A stretch of 64,000 bases of DNA. It comes from Marinisporobacter sp. Lineage in GTDB: Bacteria; Bacillota; Clostridia; Peptostreptococcales; Thermotaleaceae. Made by a program: the position numbers and the translations under genes. This document shows, one piece after another, positions 9,559-17,630 of this stretch. The notes under the pieces are model-generated. The model worked only from the letters and a program-made list of their open reading frames with translations, did not search any database and was not told where the DNA came from. Location of the stretch: the NCBI GenBank assembly GCA_025210525.1, contig JAOARP010000058.1:186001-250000 (forward strand). The letters are read 5' to 3'. Position 1 is the stretch's first letter, and each line of letters starts with the position of its first letter.

Positions 9559-11340
9559 ATGGCAGAAACATTAGGTAATATGAAAAGAACCCATATGTGT
9601 GGGACATTAAGAACAGGTCATATAGATGAAGAAGTAATCCTTATGGGATGGGTGCAAAAAAGACGTAATTTAGGAGGCTTAATATTTACAGACCTAAGAG
9701 ACCGATCAGGGATTGTTCAAATTGTATTTGATACGGATGTATCAGAAGAAGCTTTTGCAAAAGCTGAAAAGATCAGAGGAGAATATGTAATCGGTATTAA
9801 GGGTGTTGTAAAAATGAGAGAATCTATCAATAAAAACATGCCAACAGGCGATATTGAAATATTTGCTAGTGAATTAAAAATATTCTCTGAAGCCCAAACA
9901 CCACCTATTTATATTGAAGATGAAGATGAAGTTTCAGAAAATTTAAGATTAAAATATAGATATCTTGATCTAAGAAAACCTAAAATGCAAAAAAATCTTA
10001 TGTTTAGACATAAATTAGCGAAGCTTACAAGAGATTTTCTTGATGACAATGGTTTTGCTGAAGTAGAAACACCGATGCTTACAAAGCCTACGCCAGAAGG
10101 TGCTAGAGATTATTTAGTACCAAGCCGTGTAAACCCAGGGAAATTTTATGCACTTCCTCAATCACCACAATTATTTAAGCAATTATTAATGGTTTCAGGA
10201 ATGGATAGATATTTCCAAATTGTAAAATGCTTCAGAGATGAAGATTTAAGAGCAGATAGACAGCCAGAATTTACACAAATCGATATTGAAATGTCTTTTG
10301 TAGATATTGATGATGTATTATCTATGAATGAGAGATTCCTTCAAAGAATGTTTAAAGAAATGTTAAATGTAGACATTGCTCTTCCTATAAAGAGAATGCC
10401 TTATAGTGAAGCAATGGACAGATTCGGTTCAGATAAACCAGATATTAGATTTGGATTTGAACTAAAAGAATTAAATGATATTGTAGAAAACTGTGGATTT
10501 AAAGTATTTAGTGATACAGTAAAAAATGGTGGAGATGTACGAGGAATTAATATTAATGGATATGAGGCTTCTTTTAGTAAAAAAGGCGTTAAGAAGCTAG
10601 AAGACTTTGCAAAAACTTATGGTGCAAAGGGACTGGCTTGGATGAGACTTACAGATGAAGGAATTAATTCTCCTATCGCAAAATTCTTCAGTGATGAGGA
10701 AATGAAGAAAATCATTGAAAAACTTGAAGGAAAACCAGGAGATTTAATCTTAATCGTAGCAGACAAATCAAGTGTAGTATACGATGCACTTGGTCATTTA
10801 AGAGTAGAGATAGCAAAAAAATTAAGTATTTTAGATAAAAATGATTATAAGCTTTTATGGGTAACAGATTTTCCACTATTTGAATACGACGAAGAAGACG
10901 ATCGATATGTTGCAAAGCATCATCCATTTACTTCACCAAAGGAAGAAGATCTTGACCTTTTAGAAGATGCACCTCATAAAGCACGTGCAAAAGCTTATGA
11001 CATTGTATTAAATGGTGTTGAGATAGGTGGAGGTAGTATTAGAATTCATAATAGTGAACTTCAGCAAAGAATGTTTAAAGCTTTAGGATTCTCAGAAGAA
11101 GAAGCTTATGAAAAATTTGGATTCTTATTAGATGCATTCAAATATGGAACACCTCCACATGGTGGTATTGCCTATGGATTAGATCGATTAGTAATGCTTC
11201 TTACAGGAAATGATAGTATTCGTGAAGTCATCGCTTTCCCTAAAACACAAAATGCTTCATCTCCTATGACAGAGGCACCATCTGTAGTTGAGGAAAAGCA
11301 ATTAGAAGAATTACATGTTCAATCAGTAGTAGAGAAGTAA
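9559..11340 (+). CDS. aspS: Aspartyl-tRNA synthetase
   Basis: A bacterial-type class II AspRS of 593 aa. It has the N-terminal OB-fold anticodon domain ([20 protein letters not shown]), the catalytic domain with [18 protein letters not shown] as motif 2, the bacterial GAD insertion at about 290-410 and motif 3 near the C-terminus ([11 protein letters not shown]). Whether it also charges tRNA-Asn, as many clostridial enzymes do, cannot be read here. It is second in the T-box-controlled hisS-aspS operon and has an AGGAGG ribosome site. Confidence 0.98.
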   Translation: MAETLGNMKRTHMCGTLRTGHIDEEVILMGWVQKRRNLGGLIFTDLRDRSGIVQIVFDTDVSEEAFAKAEKIRGEYVIGIKGVVKMRESINKNMPTGDIEIFASELKIFSEAQTPPIYIEDEDEVSENLRLKYRYLDLRKPKMQKNLMFRHKLAKLTRDFLDDNGFAEVETPMLTKPTPEGARDYLVPSRVNPGKFYALPQSPQLFKQLLMVSGMDRYFQIVKCFRDEDLRADRQPEFTQIDIEMSFVDIDDVLSMNERFLQRMFKEMLNVDIALPIKRMPYSEAMDRFGSDKPDIRFGFELKELNDIVENCGFKVFSDTVKNGGDVRGININGYEASFSKKGVKKLEDFAKTYGAKGLAWMRLTDEGINSPIAKFFSDEEMKKIIEKLEGKPGDLILIVADKSSVVYDALGHLRVEIAKKLSILDKNDYKLLWVTDFPLFEYDEEDDRYVAKHHPFTSPKEEDLDLLEDAPHKARAKAYDIVLNGVEIGGGSIRIHNSELQQRMFKALGFSEEEAYEKFGFLLDAFKYGTPPHGGIAYGLDRLVMLLTGNDSIREVIAFPKTQNASSPMTEAPSVVEEKQLEELHVQSVVEK

Positions 11341-11344
11341 ACTT

Positions 11345-11375
11345 AGAGTGCAGATATGCACTCTCTTTCTTTGAA
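11345..11375 (+). terminator. Intrinsic terminator after aspS
   Basis: A perfect 8-bp stem (11345-11352 with 11357-11364), a 4-nt loop and a T-rich tail end the hisS-aspS operon. Confidence 0.8.
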
Positions 11376-11384
11376 AAAATTCAG

Positions 11385-11413
11385 TTTATTGTATTCAGAA
11401 AATAAGGTATAAT
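11385..11413 (+). promoter_or_regulatory. Probable promoter of the RseC-like gene
   Basis: A consensus -10 TATAAT lies at 11408-11413, 19 bp before the ATG at 11433. The -35 is weak (TTTATT, 11385-11390, 17-bp spacing). The gene therefore seems to be transcribed separately from hisS-aspS, after the aspS terminator. Confidence 0.45.
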
Positions 11414-11432
11414 AGGTGAAGAGGTGAGTAAA

Positions 11433-11864
11433 ATGATTGAAGTAGGAGAAGTTATTGAAGTATTAGACCATAATAGAGCAAGAGTATTAATGCCAAGAAA
11501 TGCTGCATGAGGTGAATGCGGAGCTTGTCAGTTTGGACAAGAAAATATGGAATTAAAAGTTGTTGTAGTGAACAAGGTAAATGCACAAGTAGGAGATCAA
11601 GTTGAAGTAAACTTAGAGACACAAAATGTTTTAGGGGCTGCATTTATAGCTTATGTAATTCCCCTAATTGCTCTAGTTATAGGAATCGGTGGAGGAAGTT
11701 TTCTATTAAAAAAAGTAGGTGTTAAGGAGAATGTAGAAGCTTATGCAATGATCATAGGATTCCTTTTAACGATGGTAACGTATATGGGGATTAGACTAAA
11801 AGAAGGAAGCTTTAAAAAAGATAAAAGGTATATGCCTAATATATGTAAAATTGTACAGGAATAA
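11433..11864 (+). CDS. RseC/SoxR-reducing-system family protein, candidate selenoprotein with in-frame UGA
   Basis: RseC-family membrane proteins accompany Rnf/Rsx-type electron-transfer complexes. The ATG at 11433 follows GAGGTGAG and opens a 143-residue frame broken only by a TGA at codon 26 (11508-11510). Both sides belong to one RseC protein: MIEVGEVIEVLDHNRARVLM before it, then GECGACQFG and two membrane helices (FIAYVIPLIALVIGIGGG and YAMIIGFLLTMVTYMGI). The family has a CxxCxxC cluster here, and the TGA takes its first Cys, giving U26-x2-C29-x2-C32. A SECIS-like hairpin follows at 11524-11541. An ATG at 11547 would give only a 105-aa remnant without the cluster. Alternatives are a nonsense mutation or sequence error; placement and hairpin favour selenocysteine. 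Confidence 0.8.
11524..11541 (+). promoter_or_regulatory. SECIS-like hairpin after the in-frame UGA
   Basis: CUUGUC (11524-11529) pairs perfectly with GACAAG (11536-11541) around a 6-nt loop AGUUUG. The stem starts 13 nt after the UGA and the loop starts 19 nt after it. A short stem, a small apical loop and a G in the first two loop bases match the bacterial SECIS rule, in which SelB binds just downstream of the codon. Confidence 0.7.
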
Positions 11865-11899
11865 AAAATATAGAGACTTAATGGGTCTCTATATTTTTT
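11863..11899. terminator. Bidirectional terminator between the RseC-like gene and the ThrE-type exporter
   Basis: A 15-bp A/T-flanked stem (11863-11877 with 11885-11899) carries As on the left and Ts on the right, so it can end transcription from both converging genes. It overlaps both stop-codon regions. Confidence 0.85.
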
Positions 11900-12333
11900 C
11901 TATATTTACGGGTTTTTACTTGAAAAACCATACGAGTAAGGGAGGAGACAATAAGGATTGCCGCAGCAATCCCACCAGCTACAAACATGGTCTCGCTACC
12001 AATAGATGCAAACTTATTAAAATCTTTTTCAATAACTGCAAGCATGGTATAATACATTCCTGCACCAGGAACGAGTGGAATAATACCAGGAATAATAAAT
12101 ACAGTAACCGTTTCTTTAAATTTTCTAGCAAATATTTCACTGATCATAGCAACAATGCAGGCACCTATAAAAGAAGCAACAATAAGAGAGTGAAATTTCT
12201 CGTTACAATAAACATAAGCAATCCATCCAATCCCTCCTACAATACAGGCTTTTAATAGGGATTTTTTAGGAATGTTAAATAGGATTGCGAAGCCTAAGGT
12301 AGATAAAAAAGAAAAAATAAATTGTAAAAACAT
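11878..12333 (-). CDS. Threonine/serine exporter, C-terminal half (ThrE_2/DUF3815)
   Basis: A 151-aa membrane protein with four or five hydrophobic segments and the family stretch GAGMYYTMLAVIEKD. In many Firmicutes the ThrE exporter is split into a DUF1212 protein and a short DUF3815 protein that act together. An earlier in-frame ATG (12363) exists, but a GGAGG site inside the end of the upstream gene is well spaced for the ATG at 12333. That start leaves 2 nt between the genes and suggests translational coupling. Export of small amino acids is family knowledge, not shown here. Confidence 0.85.
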   Translation of the reverse strand: MFLQFIFSFLSTLGFAILFNIPKKSLLKACIVGGIGWIAYVYCNEKFHSLIVASFIGACIVAMISEIFARKFKETVTVFIIPGIIPLVPGAGMYYTMLAVIEKDFNKFASIGSETMFVAGGIAAAILIVSSLTRMVFQVKTRKYRKNIETH

Positions 12334-12335
12334 TT

Positions 12336-13121
12336 TTAAAATCCTCCAAAGAAATATATCCAAGTATTCATAACAGCACCTACTCCTACAGCGATAGATA
12401 TAGCAACAATAATTGCTTCAGCAGATCTTGCAACACCTGATAATAGTTCACCGGAAATATAATCTCTTACGGCATTTGTTATTGCTACTCCTGGAACTAA
12501 GATCATGATAGAGCTAATAATGATTTTATCAATATTAGCGCCTAAGTCTAGATGTACTGAAAAAATAGCAAGAAGACCTGCAATGGCACCACCAATAAAA
12601 TTTTGGATAAAAAGATTTGAATGTAATTTATCAATAAATGAAACAGTCATATAAATGATCATAGCAATAAAAAAGGAACTAAAAAAATCATTAAAGGTAG
12701 ATCCTAATAAAAGACCAAAAAACGATGAAGCAATACCTGCACCGACGACTTTTAAAAGTTTACCATATTTTGGAAGGGTATCAATGTTTTTAAGAATTTC
12801 CATCCCTTCTTCAATAGATAAATAGGACGTAGTAATTTTTCGTGAAAAATTATTTACTTGAGAAATTTTATTTAAATCAATAGTTCGAGTGGGTATTCTT
12901 TTAATACATGTAACAATCTGGTTATCATGAGCTATATTTTTTTGATCGATAGATACAAAAATACCTGTAGGTGTTACGAATGATTCTACGCATGGAATAT
13001 TATAAGCATGACAGATTCTAATGATGGTATCTTCAACTCGATAAGTTTCCGCACCATTTTTAAGCATGATTTCTCCTGCGTAAACGGCAAGGGCAAGAAT
13101 ATTTTTCATTGTAGAATGCAT
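12336..13121 (-). CDS. Threonine/serine exporter, N-terminal half (ThrE/DUF1212)
   Basis: The 261-aa protein begins with a cytosolic segment carrying the family hallmark LALYAGEIMLKNGAETYRVED (here LAVYAGE), then has about five membrane segments, including LVPGVAITNAVRDYISGEL. Together with the adjacent small protein it rebuilds a full ThrE-type transporter. Starts at 13130 and 13127 overlap the AGGAG ribosome site, so the ATG at 13121, 8 nt after it, is preferred. Transcription diverges from glyA. Confidence 0.87.
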   Translation of the reverse strand: MHSTMKNILALAVYAGEIMLKNGAETYRVEDTIIRICHAYNIPCVESFVTPTGIFVSIDQKNIAHDNQIVTCIKRIPTRTIDLNKISQVNNFSRKITTSYLSIEEGMEILKNIDTLPKYGKLLKVVGAGIASSFFGLLLGSTFNDFFSSFFIAMIIYMTVSFIDKLHSNLFIQNFIGGAIAGLLAIFSVHLDLGANIDKIIISSIMILVPGVAITNAVRDYISGELLSGVARSAEAIIVAISIAVGVGAVMNTWIYFFGGF

Positions 13122-13250
13122 TTTCATCACTCCTTTTTTAAAACAAAATCAATTATATCAGAATCAGAATAGGGTTACAATATACTATAAGTATGTTGTG
13201 AAAATGATGGAAATAACAATAAATATTGAATTTTCAATCACACACAAAAC

Positions 13251-13279
13251 TTGTAAATTTAGGCTATAAAAATTATAAT
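13251..13279 (+). promoter_or_regulatory. Sigma-A promoter for glyA
   Basis: TTGTAA (13251-13256) and TATAAT (13274-13279) are 17 bp apart, about 40 bp upstream of the glyA ATG, in the gap between divergent genes. Confidence 0.65.
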
Positions 13280-13320
13280 GAAGGTAGGAAGAATTAATAC
13301 ATAGGAAGGGGTACTTAAAG

Positions 13321-14553
13321 ATGAATTTTGAGAATTTAAAGAATGTAGACAAGGATGTATTTGAGGCAGTTCAAAAGGAAATTGGTAGACAGCAGAATAA
13401 AATTGAATTAATTGCATCTGAAAACTTTGTTAGTCCTGCTGTAATGGAAGCTATGGGAAGCCAGCTTACGAATAAATATGCTGAAGGATATCCTGATAAG
13501 AGATATTATGGTGGTTGTGAATATGTTGATGTGGTAGAAGATTTAGCAAGAGAAAGATTAAAAAAATTGTTTTCTGCAGACCATGCAAATGTACAGCCTC
13601 ATTCAGGAGCAAATGCCAACATAGCTGTATATTTTGCTATGCTTAGTCCTGGAGATACGGTTTTAGGGATGAATCTTTCCCATGGAGGACATCTTACCCA
13701 TGGAAGTCCTGTAAATATTTCAGGAAAATACTATAATTTCGTAGAATATGGTGTTGACAAAGAAACAGAAACCATTGATTATGAAGAAGTAAGAAAAGTA
13801 GCTTTAGGAACAAAGCCTAAATTGATTGTTGCAGGTGCTAGTGCTTATCCAAGAACAATTGATTTTAAAAAGTTTAGAGAAATAGCAGATGAAGTAGGAG
13901 CCTATTTGATGGTAGATATGGCACATATTGCAGGACTTATTGTAGCTGGACTTCATCCAAATCCTTGTGAATATGCACATTTTGTTACAACAACAACCCA
14001 TAAAACATTAAGAGGGCCAAGAGGTGGAGCAATCCTTTGTAAAGAAGAATTTGCAAAGAAAATTGATAAAGCAATTTTCCCAGGAGTACAGGGAGGACCT
14101 CTTATGCATGTGATTGCTGCAAAGGCTGTTAGCTTTAAAGAAGCTTTAACAGATGAATTTAATCATTATCAAAAGCAAATTGTAAAAAATGCAAAGAAAC
14201 TATCTGAGGAATTAATGAAAAGAGGCTTTAAGCTAGTTTCAGATGGAACAGATAATCACTTAATATTGATGGATTTAAGAAATAAAGATATAACAGGAAA
14301 AGAAGCTGAGAAAAGATTAGATGAAGCAGGTGTAACAGTAAATAAAAATACGATTCCATATGACCCACAAAGTCCTTTTGTAACAAGTGGTGTTCGAATA
14401 GGTACACCAGCTGTAACAACAAGAGGAATGAAGGAAGAAGATATGATAGATATTGCAGAGATCATTGCTAGGGTTATTGATTCCCCTGAAAAGATAGAGG
14501 AGGCAAAAGAATTAGTACATAAGCTATGTGAAAAGTTTCCATTATACAAATAA
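13321..14553 (+). CDS. glyA: Serine hydroxymethyltransferase
   Basis: GlyA interconverts serine and glycine with tetrahydrofolate, feeding one-carbon metabolism. The 410-aa length is typical. The PLP lysine lies in [14 protein letters not shown] near residue 225. The N-terminal [20 protein letters not shown] and the [12 protein letters not shown] motif are unmistakable. It has its own promoter and terminator, so it is transcribed alone. Its position beside an amino-acid exporter and the ornithine genes suggests a neighbourhood of amino-acid metabolism. Confidence 0.98.
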   Translation: MNFENLKNVDKDVFEAVQKEIGRQQNKIELIASENFVSPAVMEAMGSQLTNKYAEGYPDKRYYGGCEYVDVVEDLARERLKKLFSADHANVQPHSGANANIAVYFAMLSPGDTVLGMNLSHGGHLTHGSPVNISGKYYNFVEYGVDKETETIDYEEVRKVALGTKPKLIVAGASAYPRTIDFKKFREIADEVGAYLMVDMAHIAGLIVAGLHPNPCEYAHFVTTTTHKTLRGPRGGAILCKEEFAKKIDKAIFPGVQGGPLMHVIAAKAVSFKEALTDEFNHYQKQIVKNAKKLSEELMKRGFKLVSDGTDNHLILMDLRNKDITGKEAEKRLDEAGVTVNKNTIPYDPQSPFVTSGVRIGTPAVTTRGMKEEDMIDIAEIIARVIDSPEKIEEAKELVHKLCEKFPLYK

Positions 14554-14577
14554 GAGTCAAATAAATATTTATCCAGA

Positions 14578-14616
14578 TTAAATAAAACATGGCTTTTGTC
14601 ATGTTTTATTTAATGA
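14578..14616 (+). terminator. Intrinsic terminator after glyA
   Basis: A perfect 14-bp stem (14578-14591 with 14600-14613) closes an 8-nt loop. The A-rich left and T-rich right arms supply the terminator tail. It ends about 16 nt before the regulator gene. Confidence 0.8.
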
Positions 14617-14629
14617 AAGGAAGAAACTT

Positions 14630-16024
14630 ATGAAAGATTATACAAAGGAAATACTAGAGACTATATTAGAATATATAGATGAGGGAGTACATGTAATAGA
14701 TGATCAAAGAAGGACGATTCTTTATAATAGAGCTATGACAGAGCTTGAGGGTACGAAAAAGGTGGATGTATTAGATAAGGACTTTTTAGAAGTTTTTCCA
14801 ACCTTAGATCAAAGTAGTAGCACCTTATTAAGAGCATTAAATAAAGAAGAAAAAATTATTGATCATCCTCAAACCTATTTGAATAATCATAACAAAGAAA
14901 TAACAACCATCAATACAACAGTACCTATTTTTAGTAATGATAAAAGAATTGGTGCTGTAGAAATTTCCAAAAATATTACAAAGATTAAACATTTATCAGA
15001 TCAAATCATGTCTCTTCAAATGGAACTATCTAAGAGTGGGAATAAAGATTTAGGACAAAATAAATTTACCTTTGCAAGTATTATAGGAAACAATGAAAGA
15101 TTTATTCAGGCTATTAATTATGCAAAGAAAGCATCTAAATTCTTATCTAGTGTTTTAATATATGGTGAAACGGGAACGGGAAAGGAATTAGTAGCTCAAA
15201 GTATTCATTATGGGAGTAATCGATCGAAAAAGCCTTTTTTAGCTCAAAACTGTGCGGCTATTCCAGAGACGTTATTAGAAGGAATCCTCTTTGGAACGGT
15301 TAAAGGGGGATTTACAGGAGCTATTAATCGACCTGGTTTATTTGAACAAGCTAATGGAGGAACTATCTTTTTAGATGAAATCAATTCTATGGGGATGCAG
15401 CTACAATCAAAATTATTAAGAGTATTACAAGAAGGAACCATCAGAAGAGTAGGGGGACTAAAAGATGTTCCAATTGATGTAAGGATTATAGCAAGTACAA
15501 ATGAAGAACCTTATGACGCCATTGAAAAGGGGAAAATTAGAAAAGACCTTTTCTATAGGATTAATGTAATTCCTATTTATTTACCTCCCCTAAGAGAAAG
15601 AGCAGATGATATAGAAATATTAGCTAAGTATTTTGTAGATAAATATAATCAAAAACTAAATAAGAGAGTAGAAAATATAGATAGTTTTGTTTTAAATGCT
15701 TTTAAAAACTACAAATGGCCAGGAAATGTAAGAGAACTTGAAAATATTATTGAAGGTGCCATGAATATTATTGAAAATGGAAGTATATTGAAGAAAGAAC
15801 ACTTTTCTCCTCAAGCGAATGCAAAAATATTTGCATTCATTTATGAAGATCATGTTGAATTAAAAAAGAGTCTTCCAGATACACTAGAAGAAATTGAAAA
15901 AAATATTATTACAAAAGTATTGAAATCGTGTAATAATAATATTTCAAGGGCTGCACTAGAGTTAGGAATAAAAAGACAAACACTACAACACAAATTAAGA
16001 AAATACAAAATTGTCACAAAATAA
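14630..16024 (+). CDS. Sigma-54-dependent activator, PAS/AAA+/Fis (RocR-like)
   Basis: A 464-aa enhancer-binding protein that should activate sigma-54 RNA polymerase. Domains in order: PAS sensor (about 5-120), AAA+ ATPase (about 150-385) with Walker A GETGTGKE at 179-186, the sigma-54 contact loop at 226-231, Walker B FLDEIN, the arginine-finger region FYRINVIPIYLPPLRER, and a Fis-type HTH at the C-terminus (SRAALELGIKRQTLQHKL). The contact motif reads GGFTGA, not GAFTGA. It resembles RocR, the arginine/ornithine activator of Bacillus. The next genes ferment ornithine and start from a -24/-12 promoter, so ornithine or a product is the likely signal sensed by PAS. Confidence 0.92.
   Translation: MKDYTKEILETILEYIDEGVHVIDDQRRTILYNRAMTELEGTKKVDVLDKDFLEVFPTLDQSSSTLLRALNKEEKIIDHPQTYLNNHNKEITTINTTVPIFSNDKRIGAVEISKNITKIKHLSDQIMSLQMELSKSGNKDLGQNKFTFASIIGNNERFIQAINYAKKASKFLSSVLIYGETGTGKELVAQSIHYGSNRSKKPFLAQNCAAIPETLLEGILFGTVKGGFTGAINRPGLFEQANGGTIFLDEINSMGMQLQSKLLRVLQEGTIRRVGGLKDVPIDVRIIASTNEEPYDAIEKGKIRKDLFYRINVIPIYLPPLRERADDIEILAKYFVDKYNQKLNKRVENIDSFVLNAFKNYKWPGNVRELENIIEGAMNIIENGSILKKEHFSPQANAKIFAFIYEDHVELKKSLPDTLEEIEKNIITKVLKSCNNNISRAALELGIKRQTLQHKLRKYKIVTK
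15818..15837 (+). promoter_or_regulatory. Third, degenerate copy of the activator palindrome inside the regulator gene
   Basis: The core GCAAAAATATTTGC (15821-15834) differs at one base from the 14-bp palindrome repeated at 16030-16065. With flanks it forms an almost perfect 20-bp inverted repeat within the coding sequence. It may be a further activator site or chance. Confidence 0.4.
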
Positions 16025-16074
16025 AAACAGCAAATATATTTGCACTCATATGCAAATATATTTGCTGTTTATTT
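16025..16074 (+). promoter_or_regulatory. Tandem palindromes: likely activator-binding sites, also terminator-like
   Basis: Two identical 14-bp palindromes GCAAATATATTTGC (16030-16043 and 16052-16065) have centres 22 bp apart, two helical turns. Together they form a perfect inverted repeat with 20-bp arms (16025-16044 and 16051-16070). They start just after the regulator stop codon and lie about 185 bp before the predicted ord start point, the usual place for sigma-54 enhancer sites. The RNA would fold into a long hairpin followed by a short T-rich stretch, so it may also end the regulator transcript. Confidence 0.7.
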
Positions 16075-16205
16075 ATGTACAGAAAAAAATAGGACAAACT
16101 AGAGGGAAAATGGCAAAAAACGATGCATAAATATTCTGAATATACTAAAAAACGACAAAAAATAGAGATAAAATTCAAAAAAAACACTTGGGGAAATAGA
16201 TATTG

Positions 16206-16222
16206 TTGGCATGAGTATTGCA
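16206..16222 (+). promoter_or_regulatory. Sigma-54 (-24/-12) promoter of the ornithine operon
   Basis: TTGGCATG-AGTA-TTGCA has the invariant GG (16208-16209) and GC (16220-16221) exactly 12 bp apart and matches the RpoN consensus almost base for base. The start point would be near 16233, about 35 bp before the ord ATG. It lies directly downstream of the sigma-54 activator gene. Confidence 0.9.
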
Positions 16223-16268
16223 ATATATTTAGGGCGTAAAGGATGAAAAAAATTCGGAGGTGTTTTCA

Positions 16269-17312
16269 ATGGAAAATGTAAAAGTAATTATTTGGGGTCT
16301 AGGTGCAATGGGTGGCGGAATGGCAGAAATGCTTTTAAAGAAAAAAGGTGTTGAAATCGTAGGAGTTGTTGGTAGAGGTAAAAAATTAGGAACAAGTATG
16401 TATGATTATTTATCTGTTGAAAGAGGAGACAGACCTGATATAAAACTAGGAGCATATGATGAAGTAATTACTGAAAAGGCAGCTGATGTAGTATTGCTTT
16501 GTACAGATTCTTTCACAAAAAATGCCTTTGAAAAAATTAAATTCTGCTTAGAAAAGAAAATCAATGTAGTATCAAGTGCGGAAGAGATGGCTTATCCACA
16601 GGCACAAGAGCCAGAGTTAGCAAAAGAGATGGATAAAATTGCAAAAGAAAATGGTGTGACTGTTCTAGGAACAGGAATCAATCCAGGACTTATGATGGAC
16701 CTTTTAGTAGTTGCTTTAACTGGAGCATGCGAAGAGGTAGACCATGTAACAGCTAGACGTGTAAATAGTTTATCTCCATTTGGACCAGCAGTTATGGAAG
16801 AACAAGGAATTGGTATTACAGTAGACACTTTCAATAAAGGTGTTGAAGAAGGTACACTTGCTGGACATGTTGGTTTTGCAGAATCTGTTAGAATGATCAG
16901 TGATGCTATTGGATGGAAATTAAGTGATGAAGTAAAACAAAGTATGGAACCAATCGTTTCAAATATATATAGAAAATCACCCTATGCAGAGGTTCAAGCA
17001 GGAGATGTAGCTGGTTGCGCTATGAAGGGATATGGTTATGTAGATGGAGAATTAAAAATAGAAATGGATCATCCACAACAAATAGAGCCAGAGCTTGAAG
17101 GAGTACATACAGGAGATTATATTATCATTAAAGGAACTCCAGATATTAATATGGCAATTAATCCAGAGGTACCTGGTGGAATAGGAACAATCGCTATGTG
17201 CGTAAATACGATTCCTCATGTAATCAATGCAAGACCAGGTCTTAAGACAATGCTTGATATACCAGTACCAAGAGCGATCATGGGAGATATGAGAGACTTA
17301 ATAGAAAGGTAG
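16269..17312 (+). CDS. ord: 2,4-diaminopentanoate dehydrogenase
   Basis: Ord oxidatively deaminates (2R,4S)-2,4-diaminopentanoate to 2-amino-4-oxopentanoate with NAD(P)+. The 347-aa protein has an N-terminal Rossmann fold (IWGLGAMGGGMAEMLL) and a DapB-like C-terminal domain. An upstream in-frame GTG (16260) lies in the GGAGG ribosome site, so the ATG at 16269 is the start. It is the first gene after the -24/-12 promoter and the second oxidative enzyme of the pathway encoded downstream. Identification rests on sequence type plus the complete ort/ora context. Confidence 0.95.
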   Translation: MENVKVIIWGLGAMGGGMAEMLLKKKGVEIVGVVGRGKKLGTSMYDYLSVERGDRPDIKLGAYDEVITEKAADVVLLCTDSFTKNAFEKIKFCLEKKINVVSSAEEMAYPQAQEPELAKEMDKIAKENGVTVLGTGINPGLMMDLLVVALTGACEEVDHVTARRVNSLSPFGPAVMEEQGIGITVDTFNKGVEEGTLAGHVGFAESVRMISDAIGWKLSDEVKQSMEPIVSNIYRKSPYAEVQAGDVAGCAMKGYGYVDGELKIEMDHPQQIEPELEGVHTGDYIIIKGTPDINMAINPEVPGGIGTIAMCVNTIPHVINARPGLKTMLDIPVPRAIMGDMRDLIER

Positions 17313-17321
17313 GCAGAAAAA

Positions 17322-17630
17322 ATGCAGGTAAAAAAGGGAGAATGGGTAAGAATTCATAATATTGTTTTAGATTCAAGTGAGCGAGCACCACAAGTTCCAG
17401 AAGATACAAAAAAAGTTCCATTGGAATTATGGGTGAAAGGATTTTTACAGCATGATGCCCAAATGGGAGATGAAGTAGAAGTAAAAACCATGACGGGAAG
17501 AATTGAAAAAGGAAAGCTAATAGAAGTAAATTCATCGTATAAGCATAATTATGGAAACTTTGTTCCTGAGCTTCTTCAAATCGGTATGGATCTTCGTGAC
17601 ATTCTTTGGGGAGGTGAAGCTCATGAGTAA
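17322..17630 (+). CDS. ortA: 2-amino-4-oxopentanoate thiolase, subunit alpha
   Basis: OrtA is the small subunit of the thiolase that splits 2-amino-4-oxopentanoate with CoA into D-alanine and acetyl-CoA. The 102-aa protein begins KKGEWVRIHNIVLDSSERAPQVPEDT, typical of OrtA, and is the normal length. It lies 9 nt after ord and overlaps the start of ortB by 8 bp, consistent with coupled translation of the two subunits in equal amounts. Confidence 0.95.
   Translation: MQVKKGEWVRIHNIVLDSSERAPQVPEDTKKVPLELWVKGFLQHDAQMGDEVEVKTMTGRIEKGKLIEVNSSYKHNYGNFVPELLQIGMDLRDILWGGEAHE

Noticed and set aside
11547-11864. A separate 105-aa gene starting at the ATG at 11547
   Set aside because: It has no ribosome site, lacks the Cys cluster, and the sequence 5' of it continues the same protein. 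The longer frame with TGA as Sec explains the region better.
16025-16070. A plain intrinsic terminator as the sole explanation of the long inverted repeat
   Set aside because: Each arm is itself a palindrome, the T tract is short, and the site stands at enhancer distance from a sigma-54 promoter, so an operator role fits better; both may hold.
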